Shown here: piece after piece, positions 28,787 to 36,502 of the stretch
Layout of the letters: the number at the start of each line of letters is the position of its first letter
Position numbering within the stretch: position 1 is the first letter of the stretch
NCBI RefSeq assembly: GCF_004564375.1
Contig: NZ_CP038267.1
Coordinates: 1,800,501-1,864,500 of the forward strand
Origin: Nocardioides euryhalodurans
GTDB taxonomy: Bacteria; Actinomycetota; Actinomycetes; Propionibacteriales; Nocardioidaceae
Reading direction: 5' to 3'
DNA length: 64,000 nucleotides
The notes under the pieces: model-generated
Seen by the model: the letters and a program-made list of their open reading frames with translations, nothing else
Databases searched by the model: none
What the model was told of the DNA's origin: nothing
Position numbers and translations under genes: made by a program

Positions 28787-30018
28787 CAGAACTCCTCGTC
28801 GAGGACGAGCACCTGGACCATCTCGCCGGCCGGCAGGCCGGTCGTGTCCTCGGGCACGACGATCAGGGCATTGGCACTGGCCAGCTCGCCGACGAGGTGC
28901 GACCCGGGGCCACCCACCGGCGAGACCGTCGGACCACCCCGGCCGAGGTCGTACTGGCCGCGCAGGAACTGGCGCCGCCCCTCCGGCGAGGAGACCGGGT
29001 GGGTGAGCCGGGCCCGCGTGGTCGGGCGGGAGTACGGCGCCTTGCCCATCAGCCGGCGCAGGGCCGGCAGCACGAACATCTCGAAGGAGATGTAGGCCGA
29101 CACCGGGTTGCCCGGCAGCGTGAAGATCGGGGTCTCGTCCTCGCCGACGACGCCGAAGCCCTGGGGCTTGCCGGGCTGCATCGCGACCGGCCCGAACCAG
29201 ACGGTCCGCAGCGGTGCGAGCGCCTCCTTGACGACGTCGAAGTCACCCATCGAGACGCCGCCGCTGGTCACGACCAGGTCGGCCCGCACGAGCTGGTCGC
29301 TCAGCGCGTCCATGAAGGCGCGTGGCTCGTCGGGGACGATCCCCACGCGGTAGGCGATCGCCCCGGCCCGACGGGCCGAGGCGGCGAGCAGCCAGGAGTT
29401 GCCGTCGTAGATCGAGTCGGGGCCCAGCGACGTACCGGGCTCGCGCAGCTCCGAGCCGGTCGACAGGATCACCACCCGCGGGCGCGGCCGGGACCGGACC
29501 GTGGCGCGGCCGATGCTGGCCAGCAGCCCGAGGTGACGCGGCCCGAGGACGGTGCCCTGCTCGATCAGCAGGTCGCCCTCGCTGACGTCCTCGCCGGCCC
29601 GCCGGACGTGCTGGCCGGGCTCCGGCGGGTAGGCGATGCGGACCTGCGCGACGCCGCGGTCGGTCCACTCGTACGGGACCACCGCGTCGGCGCCGGTCGG
29701 CATCGGGGCGCCGGTCATGATCTTGGCGGCTGTGCCGGGCGAGAGGGCGAGCAGCCGGGCCTGGCCGGCGCCGATCTCGCCGACCACCGGCAGGTGGACC
29801 GGGCTGTCCGGCGTCGCGGTGAGCACGTCCTCGCGGCGCACGGCGTAGCCGTCCATCGCGGAGTTGTCGAAGGACGGCAGCGCGATCGTCGAGACGACGT
29901 CCTCGGCGGCGGCGAGCCCGAGGGTCTCCATCAGTGGCTGCGGGAAGTCGGGCAACGGCTCGATGGCCGCCAGGATCCGGTCGAGGTGCTCCTCGACGGT
30001 GCTGACGCGGTCAGCCAT
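28786..30018 (-). CDS. MoeA-family molybdotransferase / Glp divisome protein
   Basis: A 410-residue protein with full MoeA domain order: N-terminal VEEHLDRILAAI, SFDNSAMDGYAVR, the MTGAPMPTGADAVV segment, the MogA-like VVTSGGVSMGDFDVVK and TLPGNPVSAYISFE. MoeA inserts molybdate into molybdopterin. In corynebacteria the homologue Glp, coded in the same cluster, binds FtsZ and GlpR. Both roles are possible here, since moaC and mog are also present. It overlaps the upstream UDP-glucose pyrophosphorylase gene by 8 bases. Confidence 0.9.
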   Translation of the reverse strand: MADRVSTVEEHLDRILAAIEPLPDFPQPLMETLGLAAAEDVVSTIALPSFDNSAMDGYAVRREDVLTATPDSPVHLPVVGEIGAGQARLLALSPGTAAKIMTGAPMPTGADAVVPYEWTDRGVAQVRIAYPPEPGQHVRRAGEDVSEGDLLIEQGTVLGPRHLGLLASIGRATVRSRPRPRVVILSTGSELREPGTSLGPDSIYDGNSWLLAASARRAGAIAYRVGIVPDEPRAFMDALSDQLVRADLVVTSGGVSMGDFDVVKEALAPLRTVWFGPVAMQPGKPQGFGVVGEDETPIFTLPGNPVSAYISFEMFVLPALRRLMGKAPYSRPTTRARLTHPVSSPEGRRQFLRGQYDLGRGGPTVSPVGGPGSHLVGELASANALIVVPEDTTGLPAGEMVQVLVLDEEF

Positions 30019-31390
30019 CCGAGAGCACCGTCCCGGCCTCGACGCGCTGGGCAGCCGTGGCCTCGAGGTCGACCTCGCCGACCACCCGGACACCCCGGCC
30101 GAAGGTCCAGTCGCCGTCGACGGTGAGCCGGGTCGCCTCGCGCAGCGAGGGCGCACCCTCGGGGAAGCGCTTGTCGAACTCGCCGACCAGCTTGTAGTGG
30201 CTGCCGTCGAGGTCGACGAAGGGGACGTTGGGCGCGGTCTGGTCGAGGACGTAGTCGCCGCCGAGGTCGTAGACGTCGGAGCGCAGCACCAGCAGGTCGT
30301 TGGTCGTCTTGACGGGGACGAAGCGGTCGCGGCCGACGCAGATGGTCCGGGCGCCGTCGAACACCTCGATCGCGGCCCCCATGGCGGTCTCGACCTGGAC
30401 CACCTCCGGGCTCTTCTTGTCACCCGGGTCGACGTTCTTGACGTTGCGGATGAGCGGCAGCCCGAGGATCCCCCCGCGCACGTCGAGGGCCTGCTTCATG
30501 GCAGCCAGGTCGAACCACAGGTTGTTGGTGGAGCAGTAGCGGTGCCGGTCGAGGTCGGCGAGCGCCTCCTGGTCCTCCGGCAGCGTCTGCGCGGTCTCGC
30601 GCAGCACGATCCGGCCGTCGAGCTTGCGCCGCGCGAAGTGGCCGCCCTTGCGGTCCGAGGCCGTACGCCGGACCGCCTCGATCGCGAAGGGCGCCCCCGA
30701 GGTCGCGAACCAGCCGGCGACCCGCGCGTCGGGCACCGCACCGAGGTTGTCGGAGTTGGAGACGAAGACGTAGCGGTAGCCGGCACCGATGAGCCGGTCG
30801 AGCAGCCCGGTGCCGCGCAGCGCGGTGTAGAGGTCGCCGTGGCCGGGCGGGCACCACTCGAGGTCGGGGTTCTTCGGCCACGAGACCGGCTGCAGGTCGT
30901 CGACGAGCAGCTTGGGCTCCTTGTTCTGCAGGAACTCCAGCGGCAGACCCTCGACGGGGAGGTCCTCGTACCGCGCGAGCGCGGCCATCGTGTCGTCGCT
31001 GGTCCGGAAGCTGTCCATCATGATCAGCGGCAGCGGCGCGTCGTAGGCCTTGCGGAGGTGGAGCACCTGCCGGGCGATGATGTCGAGGAACGAGAGCCCC
31101 TTGCGCACGCAGAGCAGCGACTTGGCGCGGTCCATGCCCATGGACGTGCCGAGCCCGCCGTTCAGCTTGATCACCGCGGTCGCGCGGATCGCCTCCGCGG
31201 CGTCGTCGTCGGCCACCTCGACGTCGTCGAGGGACTCCATGTCGAGCGGCTCGATCGTCGACTCGGGCACCATCCCGGTCTCGCCGTGCTCGAGCAGCCG
31301 GTAGTAGTGGGCGAAGGTCTCGATCGCGACCTCGTCCACGCCGGCATCCGCCATCTTCGCGCGCGCCCTGTTCAGCCCAGCACTACCCAT
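30011..31390 (-). CDS. UTP-glucose-1-phosphate uridylyltransferase, UDPGP (eukaryotic-like) family
   Basis: A 459-residue enzyme making UDP-glucose from UTP and glucose-1-phosphate for cell-envelope sugars. The nucleotide loop VIKLNGGLGTSMGMDRAKS (about residues 73-91) belongs to the UDPGP family of eukaryotic UGP2 and not to the short bacterial GalU. PPGHGDLYTAL and FVSNSDNLGA are further family marks. ATG at 31390 has TACGAT 7 bases upstream, so the mRNA is probably leaderless. It begins the divisome/Mo-cofactor operon. Confidence 0.92.
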   Translation of the reverse strand: MGSAGLNRARAKMADAGVDEVAIETFAHYYRLLEHGETGMVPESTIEPLDMESLDDVEVADDDAAEAIRATAVIKLNGGLGTSMGMDRAKSLLCVRKGLSFLDIIARQVLHLRKAYDAPLPLIMMDSFRTSDDTMAALARYEDLPVEGLPLEFLQNKEPKLLVDDLQPVSWPKNPDLEWCPPGHGDLYTALRGTGLLDRLIGAGYRYVFVSNSDNLGAVPDARVAGWFATSGAPFAIEAVRRTASDRKGGHFARRKLDGRIVLRETAQTLPEDQEALADLDRHRYCSTNNLWFDLAAMKQALDVRGGILGLPLIRNVKNVDPGDKKSPEVVQVETAMGAAIEVFDGARTICVGRDRFVPVKTTNDLLVLRSDVYDLGGDYVLDQTAPNVPFVDLDGSHYKLVGEFDKRFPEGAPSLREATRLTVDGDWTFGRGVRVVGEVDLEATAAQRVEAGTVLSDG

Positions 31391-31397
31391 GCCATCG

Positions 31398-31407
31398 ATC
31401 GTAGGCT
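31398..31407. promoter_or_regulatory. Back-to-back leaderless promoters with overlapping -10 boxes
   Basis: TACGAT on the minus strand (31403 to 31398) serves the gene at 31390 with 7 bases between. TAGGCT on the plus strand (31402-31407) serves the gene at 31414 with 6 bases between. The two hexamers share bases 31402-31403. The start codons are only 23 bases apart, so each -35 region would lie inside the other gene and both promoters cannot be open together. Confidence 0.6.
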
Positions 31408-31413
31408 GGTCCT

Positions 31414-32016
31414 GTGCCCCCACCGCAAGCGCCCCGCGGTGCCGCCGCCGCCGCGAAGCTGGCGCTGCGTGACCAGCTGCTCGCCGCCCGGCGCCGGATC
31501 CCGCTCCCCCAGCTCGGCGACGACGCCCGCGCGACCGCCCGCCACCTGCTCGCGACCGAGGAGGTACGCCGGGCCGCCACCGTGGCGGCGTACGTCTCCG
31601 TCGGGCGCGAGCCCGGCACCTCGGAGCTGCTCGAGCTGCTGCGCGAGGCCGGCAAGCGGGTGCTGGTCCCGTTGGTGCTGCCCGACCTCGACCTCGACTG
31701 GGCGACCTACGAGGGGCCCGCCTCGCTGGCCCCGGCTCGCCGCGGGCTGCTCGAGCCGCTGACCCCGCGGCTCGGCCCGGAGGCGGTCGCGACCGCCGAC
31801 GCCGTGCTGCTTCCCGGACTGGCGGTCTCCTCGGCCGGTGACCGGCTCGGGCAGGGCGGCGGCTGCTACGACCGGGCGCTCGGCCGGGTGCCCGTCGGCA
31901 CCTTCACCTGCGTGCTGCTCCACGACGGCGAGCTCGGCGTCGACGTGCCGGTCGAGCCGCACGACCGGCGGGTCACCGCGGCCGTGTCGGCCGCGGGGGT
32001 CGTCCGGCTGGGGTAG
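31414..32016 (+). CDS. 5-formyltetrahydrofolate cyclo-ligase
   Basis: A 200-residue enzyme that returns 5-formyl-THF to the folate pool as 5,10-methenyl-THF using ATP. Conserved parts are KLALRDQLLAARRRIP, VAAYVSVGREPGTSEL and the RLGQGGGCYDRALG loop. The GTG at 31414 has a leaderless-type promoter shared back-to-back with the pyrophosphorylase gene. It is followed by a palindromic repeat. Confidence 0.93.
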   Translation: MPPPQAPRGAAAAAKLALRDQLLAARRRIPLPQLGDDARATARHLLATEEVRRAATVAAYVSVGREPGTSELLELLREAGKRVLVPLVLPDLDLDWATYEGPASLAPARRGLLEPLTPRLGPEAVATADAVLLPGLAVSSAGDRLGQGGGCYDRALGRVPVGTFTCVLLHDGELGVDVPVEPHDRRVTAAVSAAGVVRLG

Positions 32017-32023
32017 GGCCGGC

Positions 32024-32113
32024 GCATTTCCCATGAGAAGGAGGGATCTGCTCGCTTCCCATGGTCGGTCGACCGTGGCAGGTGAGCACGCGACCACATC
32101 TCATGGGAAATGC
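32024..32113. repeat. Palindromic repeat element (REP/MITE-like), 90 bp
   Basis: Perfect 15-base inverted arms: GCATTTCCCATGAGA (32024-32038) and TCTCATGGGAAATGC (32099-32113). An inner GGTCGGTCGACC block gives a smaller hairpin, and TTCCCATGG repeats the arm core inside. It lies between the convergent 5-FCL and penicillin-acylase genes, outside coding sequence. Confidence 0.72.
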
Positions 32114-32121
32114 CTTCCCGC

Positions 32122-34767
32122 CTAGCCCTCCTCCTCCGCCGGCACCAGCGTGAGCGTGTCGTCGGCAGCGGCCTCGACGGCCTCCCGCGAGGACGGCCAC
32201 GGCAGCGTCTCGCCGTCGACGAAGAGGTCGGTCTGGTCGGTGTAGTGCTCGTGGAAGGGGTGTCCCGAGACGCCGGTGAGGTTGACCCACCGGGAGTCGT
32301 CGAGGTCGCCGAGGCTGACCACCATCCGCATCGAGGGCGCGGCGGTCACGCCGTACCCCTCGCGGGCGTCCCAGGAGGTGGCGTCGACGATGGCGCCGCC
32401 ACCGCCGACCTCCCAGCCGCCCCGGTTGAACAGCGATGCCACGACCGGGTTGTCGGACTGGCCGAGGGTCTGGTGCTCCAGGTCCAGCCGGTGCAGGTGG
32501 CCCCAGCGCCAGCTCTCGGGGTTGCGGGCGTGGAGCCGGGTGAGCTCCTCGCGGGCCAGCTCCTGGGCCTCGGCGAGGATCTCGTCGCGGGTCTCCACGT
32601 CGTCCTCGGTGGTCCGGTCGTCCCACCAGGCGTCGTCGGGCTCACGCAGCAGGCCCTCCACCGCCGCCATCCAGCGCTGCCCGCCGTCGGGCCACGCCTC
32701 CTCGGGCAGGTCGTCGTGGAAGGTCAGCTCCAGCAGGTTGCGCCACACCACGTTGTAGTAGGCGGCCGCAGCGCTGTCGGCAGGCTGGCCGAAGTCCCAG
32801 TCGGCCAGCAGCTCCTGCCCGTCGGAGAGGTAGCCGTCGGGCAGCTCGACGTCGAGGAGGTACGGCACCAGCGTGGCCGCCATCGGGTTGCGGTCGTCGA
32901 GCTGCAGCTCGGACATCTCCGAGATCGAGAGGTCCTGCTCGGCCTCGATCAGGTCGCGGATCCGCTGCGCGCGGTAGCCCCGGTCCCAGTCGTCGGTGAG
33001 GAAGTAGGGGTAGTCGCCGCCGATCACCTGCTGGTTGGCGGTGACGACGAAGCCCTCCTCGGGGTCGAGCACGTTGGGCAGGCCCTGGAAGGGGACGAAG
33101 TCGCCGGTCCAGTCGTCGTCGGCACGCCAGCCCTCGGCGGGCACCCGGCCGTCGTTGCCCGACTTGCGGATCGGGATCCGGCCGGGCGCCTGGTAGCCGA
33201 TGTGGCCGTCGCGGTCGGCGTAGACGAGGTTCTGGCTCGGGACGGCGAACGACGAGGCCGCCTCCCGGAACTCGTCCCAGTCGCCGGCGGTGTTGAGCGC
33301 CATGATCGCGTCCGCGGTCGGCGCGGGCTGCAGGGCCGTCCAGGCGAGCGAGACGCCGTAGCCGTCGGTCGGGCGTGGGTCGCCGTGGTCGGGGTCGGCC
33401 AGTGCACCGACCTCGGCGTACGGGGGCGTGGACACGTCGGAGACCAGCGGGCCGTGGGCGGTGGACCGGACGGTCACCTCGACGTCGTCGCCGCCCCGGA
33501 CCTCGATCACCTCCTCGCGGGTCTCGAGCCGACGGAGCCGCCCGTCGTGGCGCCACCGGTCACCCTCGACCTTCTCGAGGTAGAGGTCGGTCACGTCGGG
33601 ACCGAGGTTGGTCATGCCCCAGGCGATGTCGGCGTTGTGGCCGATCACCACCCCCGGCATCCCGGAGAAGGTGAAGCCGGAGACGTCGAGCGGGCAGTCG
33701 GCCGAGACGGTGCGGCAGTGGAGGCCCATCTGCATCCAGATGCCCGGCATGGTGACGCCGAGGTGGGGGTCGTTGGCGAGCAGCGGCTGGCCGGTCGAGG
33801 AGTGGTCCCCGGACACCACCCAGCTGTTGGAGCCGATCCCGTCGCCCTTGCCGAGGAAGGCCGGGAGCCGGTCGACCCGGTCCCTCACGGCCGCCAGCAC
33901 GTCCAGCGCCTGGTCGGAGGCGACGTAAGCCGGCCGCGTCGGCAGCCGGGTGCCGCCGGTCGCGGCCTGGTCGAAGACCCCGTCGACGACCGCGCCCTGC
34001 GTGACGATCGGCCGGTGCCGGCGGGCGTCGTACTCGGGGAAGATGTCGGCAACCTGCTCGGGCGAGTTCTCCGACAGCGCGAGGACCCGGTCGATCTCGT
34101 CGGTCATGTTGCCGCGCAGGTCCCACGCCATCGCCTTGAGCCAGGCCAGGGAGTCGGCCGTGGTCCACGGCTCGGGCTCGTAGTCGAGGCCGGTGAGCCC
34201 GAGCACGGAGTACTCCAGGGCGAGCTCCCCGGTGCTCGTCTGGTCGAGGTAGGCGTTGACGCCGTCGGCGTACGCCTCGAAGGCGGTCCGGGTCTCGGGC
34301 TCCAGCAGCGCGATCTCGCGCTCGGCCACCTCGCGCCAGCCGAGGGTCCGCACGAACGTGTCGACCTCGACCGTGGTCTCGCCGAACAGCTCCGAGAGCC
34401 GCCCGGACGTCGTGTGGCGCCGGACGTCCATCTCGAAGAAGCGCTCCTGGGCGTGGACGAACCCCTGCGCCCGCATCAGGTCGTCGACCGAGTCGCCGTA
34501 GAGCTGCGGGATGCCCGCGTCGTCGCGGACCACGGTCACGTCCGCGTCGAGCCCCACGAGCTCGAGCTCGCCCCCGGTCTCGGGGAACGGCTGCCGCACC
34601 AGGACGGTCGCGGTCACCAGGCCCAACACCAGGACGGCGACCAGCGACAGCGATACGTAGAGGGAGAGCCTCACCACGGCAGGGAGGGACCGGAACCGCT
34701 CGGGCCAGCCGGGGTCGACCGGGGTGGCGGGGTGGCCTGGACTGGCAGCGGGGTCGGTCGAGGTCAT
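32122..34767 (-). CDS. Penicillin-acylase-family (S45) N-terminal nucleophile hydrolase
   Basis: An 881-residue exported or membrane-anchored Ntn hydrolase. One hydrophobic helix near residues 35-57 (LYVSLSLVAVLVLGLVTATV) could be a signal anchor. The alpha chain has DDAGIPQLYGDSVDDLMRAQG. The presumed self-cleavage site is Gly-Ser in GIGSNSWVVSG, making Ser313 the new N-terminal nucleophile. Family members cleave beta-lactam side chains, N-acyl-homoserine lactones or lipid amides; substrate unknown. It is divergent from the FmdB-like gene. Confidence 0.9.
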   Translation of the reverse strand: MTSTDPAASPGHPATPVDPGWPERFRSLPAVVRLSLYVSLSLVAVLVLGLVTATVLVRQPFPETGGELELVGLDADVTVVRDDAGIPQLYGDSVDDLMRAQGFVHAQERFFEMDVRRHTTSGRLSELFGETTVEVDTFVRTLGWREVAEREIALLEPETRTAFEAYADGVNAYLDQTSTGELALEYSVLGLTGLDYEPEPWTTADSLAWLKAMAWDLRGNMTDEIDRVLALSENSPEQVADIFPEYDARRHRPIVTQGAVVDGVFDQAATGGTRLPTRPAYVASDQALDVLAAVRDRVDRLPAFLGKGDGIGSNSWVVSGDHSSTGQPLLANDPHLGVTMPGIWMQMGLHCRTVSADCPLDVSGFTFSGMPGVVIGHNADIAWGMTNLGPDVTDLYLEKVEGDRWRHDGRLRRLETREEVIEVRGGDDVEVTVRSTAHGPLVSDVSTPPYAEVGALADPDHGDPRPTDGYGVSLAWTALQPAPTADAIMALNTAGDWDEFREAASSFAVPSQNLVYADRDGHIGYQAPGRIPIRKSGNDGRVPAEGWRADDDWTGDFVPFQGLPNVLDPEEGFVVTANQQVIGGDYPYFLTDDWDRGYRAQRIRDLIEAEQDLSISEMSELQLDDRNPMAATLVPYLLDVELPDGYLSDGQELLADWDFGQPADSAAAAYYNVVWRNLLELTFHDDLPEEAWPDGGQRWMAAVEGLLREPDDAWWDDRTTEDDVETRDEILAEAQELAREELTRLHARNPESWRWGHLHRLDLEHQTLGQSDNPVVASLFNRGGWEVGGGGAIVDATSWDAREGYGVTAAPSMRMVVSLGDLDDSRWVNLTGVSGHPFHEHYTDQTDLFVDGETLPWPSSREAVEAAADDTLTLVPAEEEG

Positions 34768-34859
34768 GGTGTCGACATTGTGCCGTACCATTGGCAGTCG
34801 CCATGCCGGAGTGCCAGCACGGCGCACCGCGACCCGACCGAGCCAGAGGGACTCCCACC

Positions 34860-35186
34860 GTGCCGACCTACCAGTACGCCTGCACCGAGTGCGGCCACGC
34901 CTTCGAGCAGTTCCAGAGCTTCAGCGACGACGCGCTGACCGAGTGCCCGCAGTGCAGCGGCCGGCTCCGCAAGCTCTTCAACGCCGTGGGCGTGGTCTTC
35001 AAGGGGTCGGGCTTCTACCGCAACGACAGCCGCGCCACGACCTCCTCCCCGTCGAGCACCACGACGACCTCGACGTCCGAGGGCTCGTCCGGCAGCAGCT
35101 CGACCTCCGGCTCGGGCTCGGGCTCCGGCGACTCCGGCTCCGGCTCCGGCGCCTCGACGAAGCCGGCGACCACGACCGCCGGCTGA
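34860..35186 (+). CDS. FmdB-family zinc-ribbon protein
   Basis: A 108-residue protein with an N-terminal zinc ribbon (MPTYQYACTECGHAFE ... CPQCSG; cysteines 8, 11, 29, 32) and a Ser/Gly/Thr-rich tail with no predicted fold. FmdB was linked to formamidase regulation, but the family role is unclear. GTG at 34860 has a GAGGG ribosome site and gives the conserved MPTYQY start. The SAF and mscL genes follow in the same direction. Confidence 0.9.
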   Translation: MPTYQYACTECGHAFEQFQSFSDDALTECPQCSGRLRKLFNAVGVVFKGSGFYRNDSRATTSSPSSTTTTSTSEGSSGSSSTSGSGSGSGDSGSGSGASTKPATTTAG

Positions 35187-35249
35187 CGTCTCCGGCGCTC
35201 CCTGTGGAGGAGCGCCGCGGGAGGGCGCGAGTTCTCCTACCGTCGAGCC

Positions 35250-35879
35250 ATGTCCTCGACCACCCAGCGGATCCGCGCGGCCCTGCGCACCCTGCGGCGC
35301 GCCGTCCTGCGTCGGCGCCGGGCGTTGGCAGCCCTCTGCACGGCGGTGGCCGTCGCGGCCGGGGTGCACGCGGTCGCCGCTCCCCCGCCGCCCACGACGA
35401 GCGTGCTGACCGCGGCGCGTGACCTGCCCGCAGGTGCACCCGTGGCCGCCGACGACGTGGTGACGGTGGAGTTCGCGCCGGGCACGGTCCCCGCGGGCAC
35501 GGTCGCCGACCCGGTCGGGCGCACCCTCGCCGGGCCGCTGCGCGAGGGTGAGCCGGTGACCGACGTACGCCTCGTCGGGGAGGCGCTGGCCGCGGCCCAC
35601 CCCGAGCTGGTGACGATGCCGGTCCGCTTTCCCGACGCCGACCTCGCGGGCCTGCTCGAGGTCGGCGACCGGATCGACCTGGTCGCCACCGACCCCCAGG
35701 GCGCGGGCGCCCGCCAGGTCGCGAGCGGCGTCCTGGTGCTGGCCACCCCCGCGACCACCGACGAGCCGGCCGGCACCCTGCCGGGCGTCGTCGTCGTGCT
35801 GGGCGTGCCCGCGACCACCGTGACCGCGGTGTCCGACGCGAGCGTGAGGTGGTTCCTCACCTACGCCTTCGCGCACTAG
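35250..35879 (+). CDS. SAF-domain protein (CpaB/RcpC-like)
   Basis: A 209-residue protein with a basic N-terminus, one membrane helix (about 27-47, ALAALCTAVAVAAGVHAV) and an outside SAF domain (VLTAARDLPAGAPVAADDVV, then GRTLAGPLREGEPVTDVRLV). SAF domains occur in CpaB of Flp/Tad pilus systems. No pilus genes are nearby, and the FmdB-SAF-MscL order is common in actinobacteria, so the role here is open. Confidence 0.85.
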   Translation: MSSTTQRIRAALRTLRRAVLRRRRALAALCTAVAVAAGVHAVAAPPPPTTSVLTAARDLPAGAPVAADDVVTVEFAPGTVPAGTVADPVGRTLAGPLREGEPVTDVRLVGEALAAAHPELVTMPVRFPDADLAGLLEVGDRIDLVATDPQGAGARQVASGVLVLATPATTDEPAGTLPGVVVVLGVPATTVTAVSDASVRWFLTYAFAH

Positions 35880-35936
35880 CGTCGGGGGCAGTCACATCCA
35901 CGGGCCCCCGCGATCTCGGGGGCGAGGAGGCACGCA

Positions 35937-36317
35937 ATGTCCGGCTTCAAGAACTTCATCCTCCGCGGCAACCTGGTCGAGCTGGCGGTCGCGTTCATCA
36001 TGGCGGCGGCCTTCGCTGCCGTCGTCACCGCGACGGTCGGCGTGATCATGGACCTGATCGGGAAGGCCGGCGGCACCCCCGACTTCTCCAACTACTCGCC
36101 GGGCGGGGTCTCGGTCGGGGCGTGGCTCACCGCACTGATCTCGTTCGTGATCATCGCCGCGGTCGTCTACTTCTTCATCGTGATGCCCTACACGAAGGCG
36201 CAGGAGAAGTACTTCCCCAAGGAGGAGCCCGGCACGCCCGACGACATCGCCCTGCTGGAGGAGATCCGCGACCTGCTCGCCAACCGCTCCACCGGCGGGA
36301 CGCCGCCGACCAGCTGA
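35937..36317 (+). CDS. mscL: Large-conductance mechanosensitive channel
   Basis: A 126-residue MscL that opens under membrane tension to release solutes on osmotic downshock. GFKNFILRGNLVELAVAFIM is the family signature around the gate, followed by a second helix (LISFVIIAAVVYFFIVMPY) and a charged C-terminal helix (LLEEIRDLLANR). ATG at 35937 with GAGGAGG upstream. It ends facing the LCP pair. Confidence 0.96.
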   Translation: MSGFKNFILRGNLVELAVAFIMAAAFAAVVTATVGVIMDLIGKAGGTPDFSNYSPGGVSVGAWLTALISFVIIAAVVYFFIVMPYTKAQEKYFPKEEPGTPDDIALLEEIRDLLANRSTGGTPPTS

Positions 36318-36322
36318 GCCGG

Positions 36323-36502
36323 TCAGCCGTGGTGCGGCGGCACCTGTGCCCGCAGCCAGGCGTCGCCGCCGTCGTCGGGGCGTACGTCGGGGTCGCGCTC
36401 GTCGTCCGTGGTCTCGGGCAGCACCTCGCCGAAGACCTCAGCGATCCGGGCGCGCCGCGAGGCGTCCGCGTGCGGATCGCCCTCGTCCCGCCGCTCGCTC
36501 AC
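36323..36502 (-). CDS. Small conserved-looking protein (59 aa) coupled to the LCP gene
   Basis: GTG at 36502 overlaps the stop of the LCP gene (GTGA). The 59 residues are strongly charged, with RIAEVFGEVLPETTDDERD in the middle and WLRAQVPPHHG at the end. It is soluble with no recognised domain. The tight coupling suggests a role with the LCP ligase. A much longer open frame continues upstream but is a shadow of the LCP gene. Confidence 0.65.
   Translation of the reverse strand: MSERRDEGDPHADASRRARIAEVFGEVLPETTDDERDPDVRPDDGGDAWLRAQVPPHHG

Noticed and set aside
32110..34938. 942-codon plus-strand frame
   Set aside because: Antisense shadow of the penicillin-acylase gene, which has its full active-site pattern.
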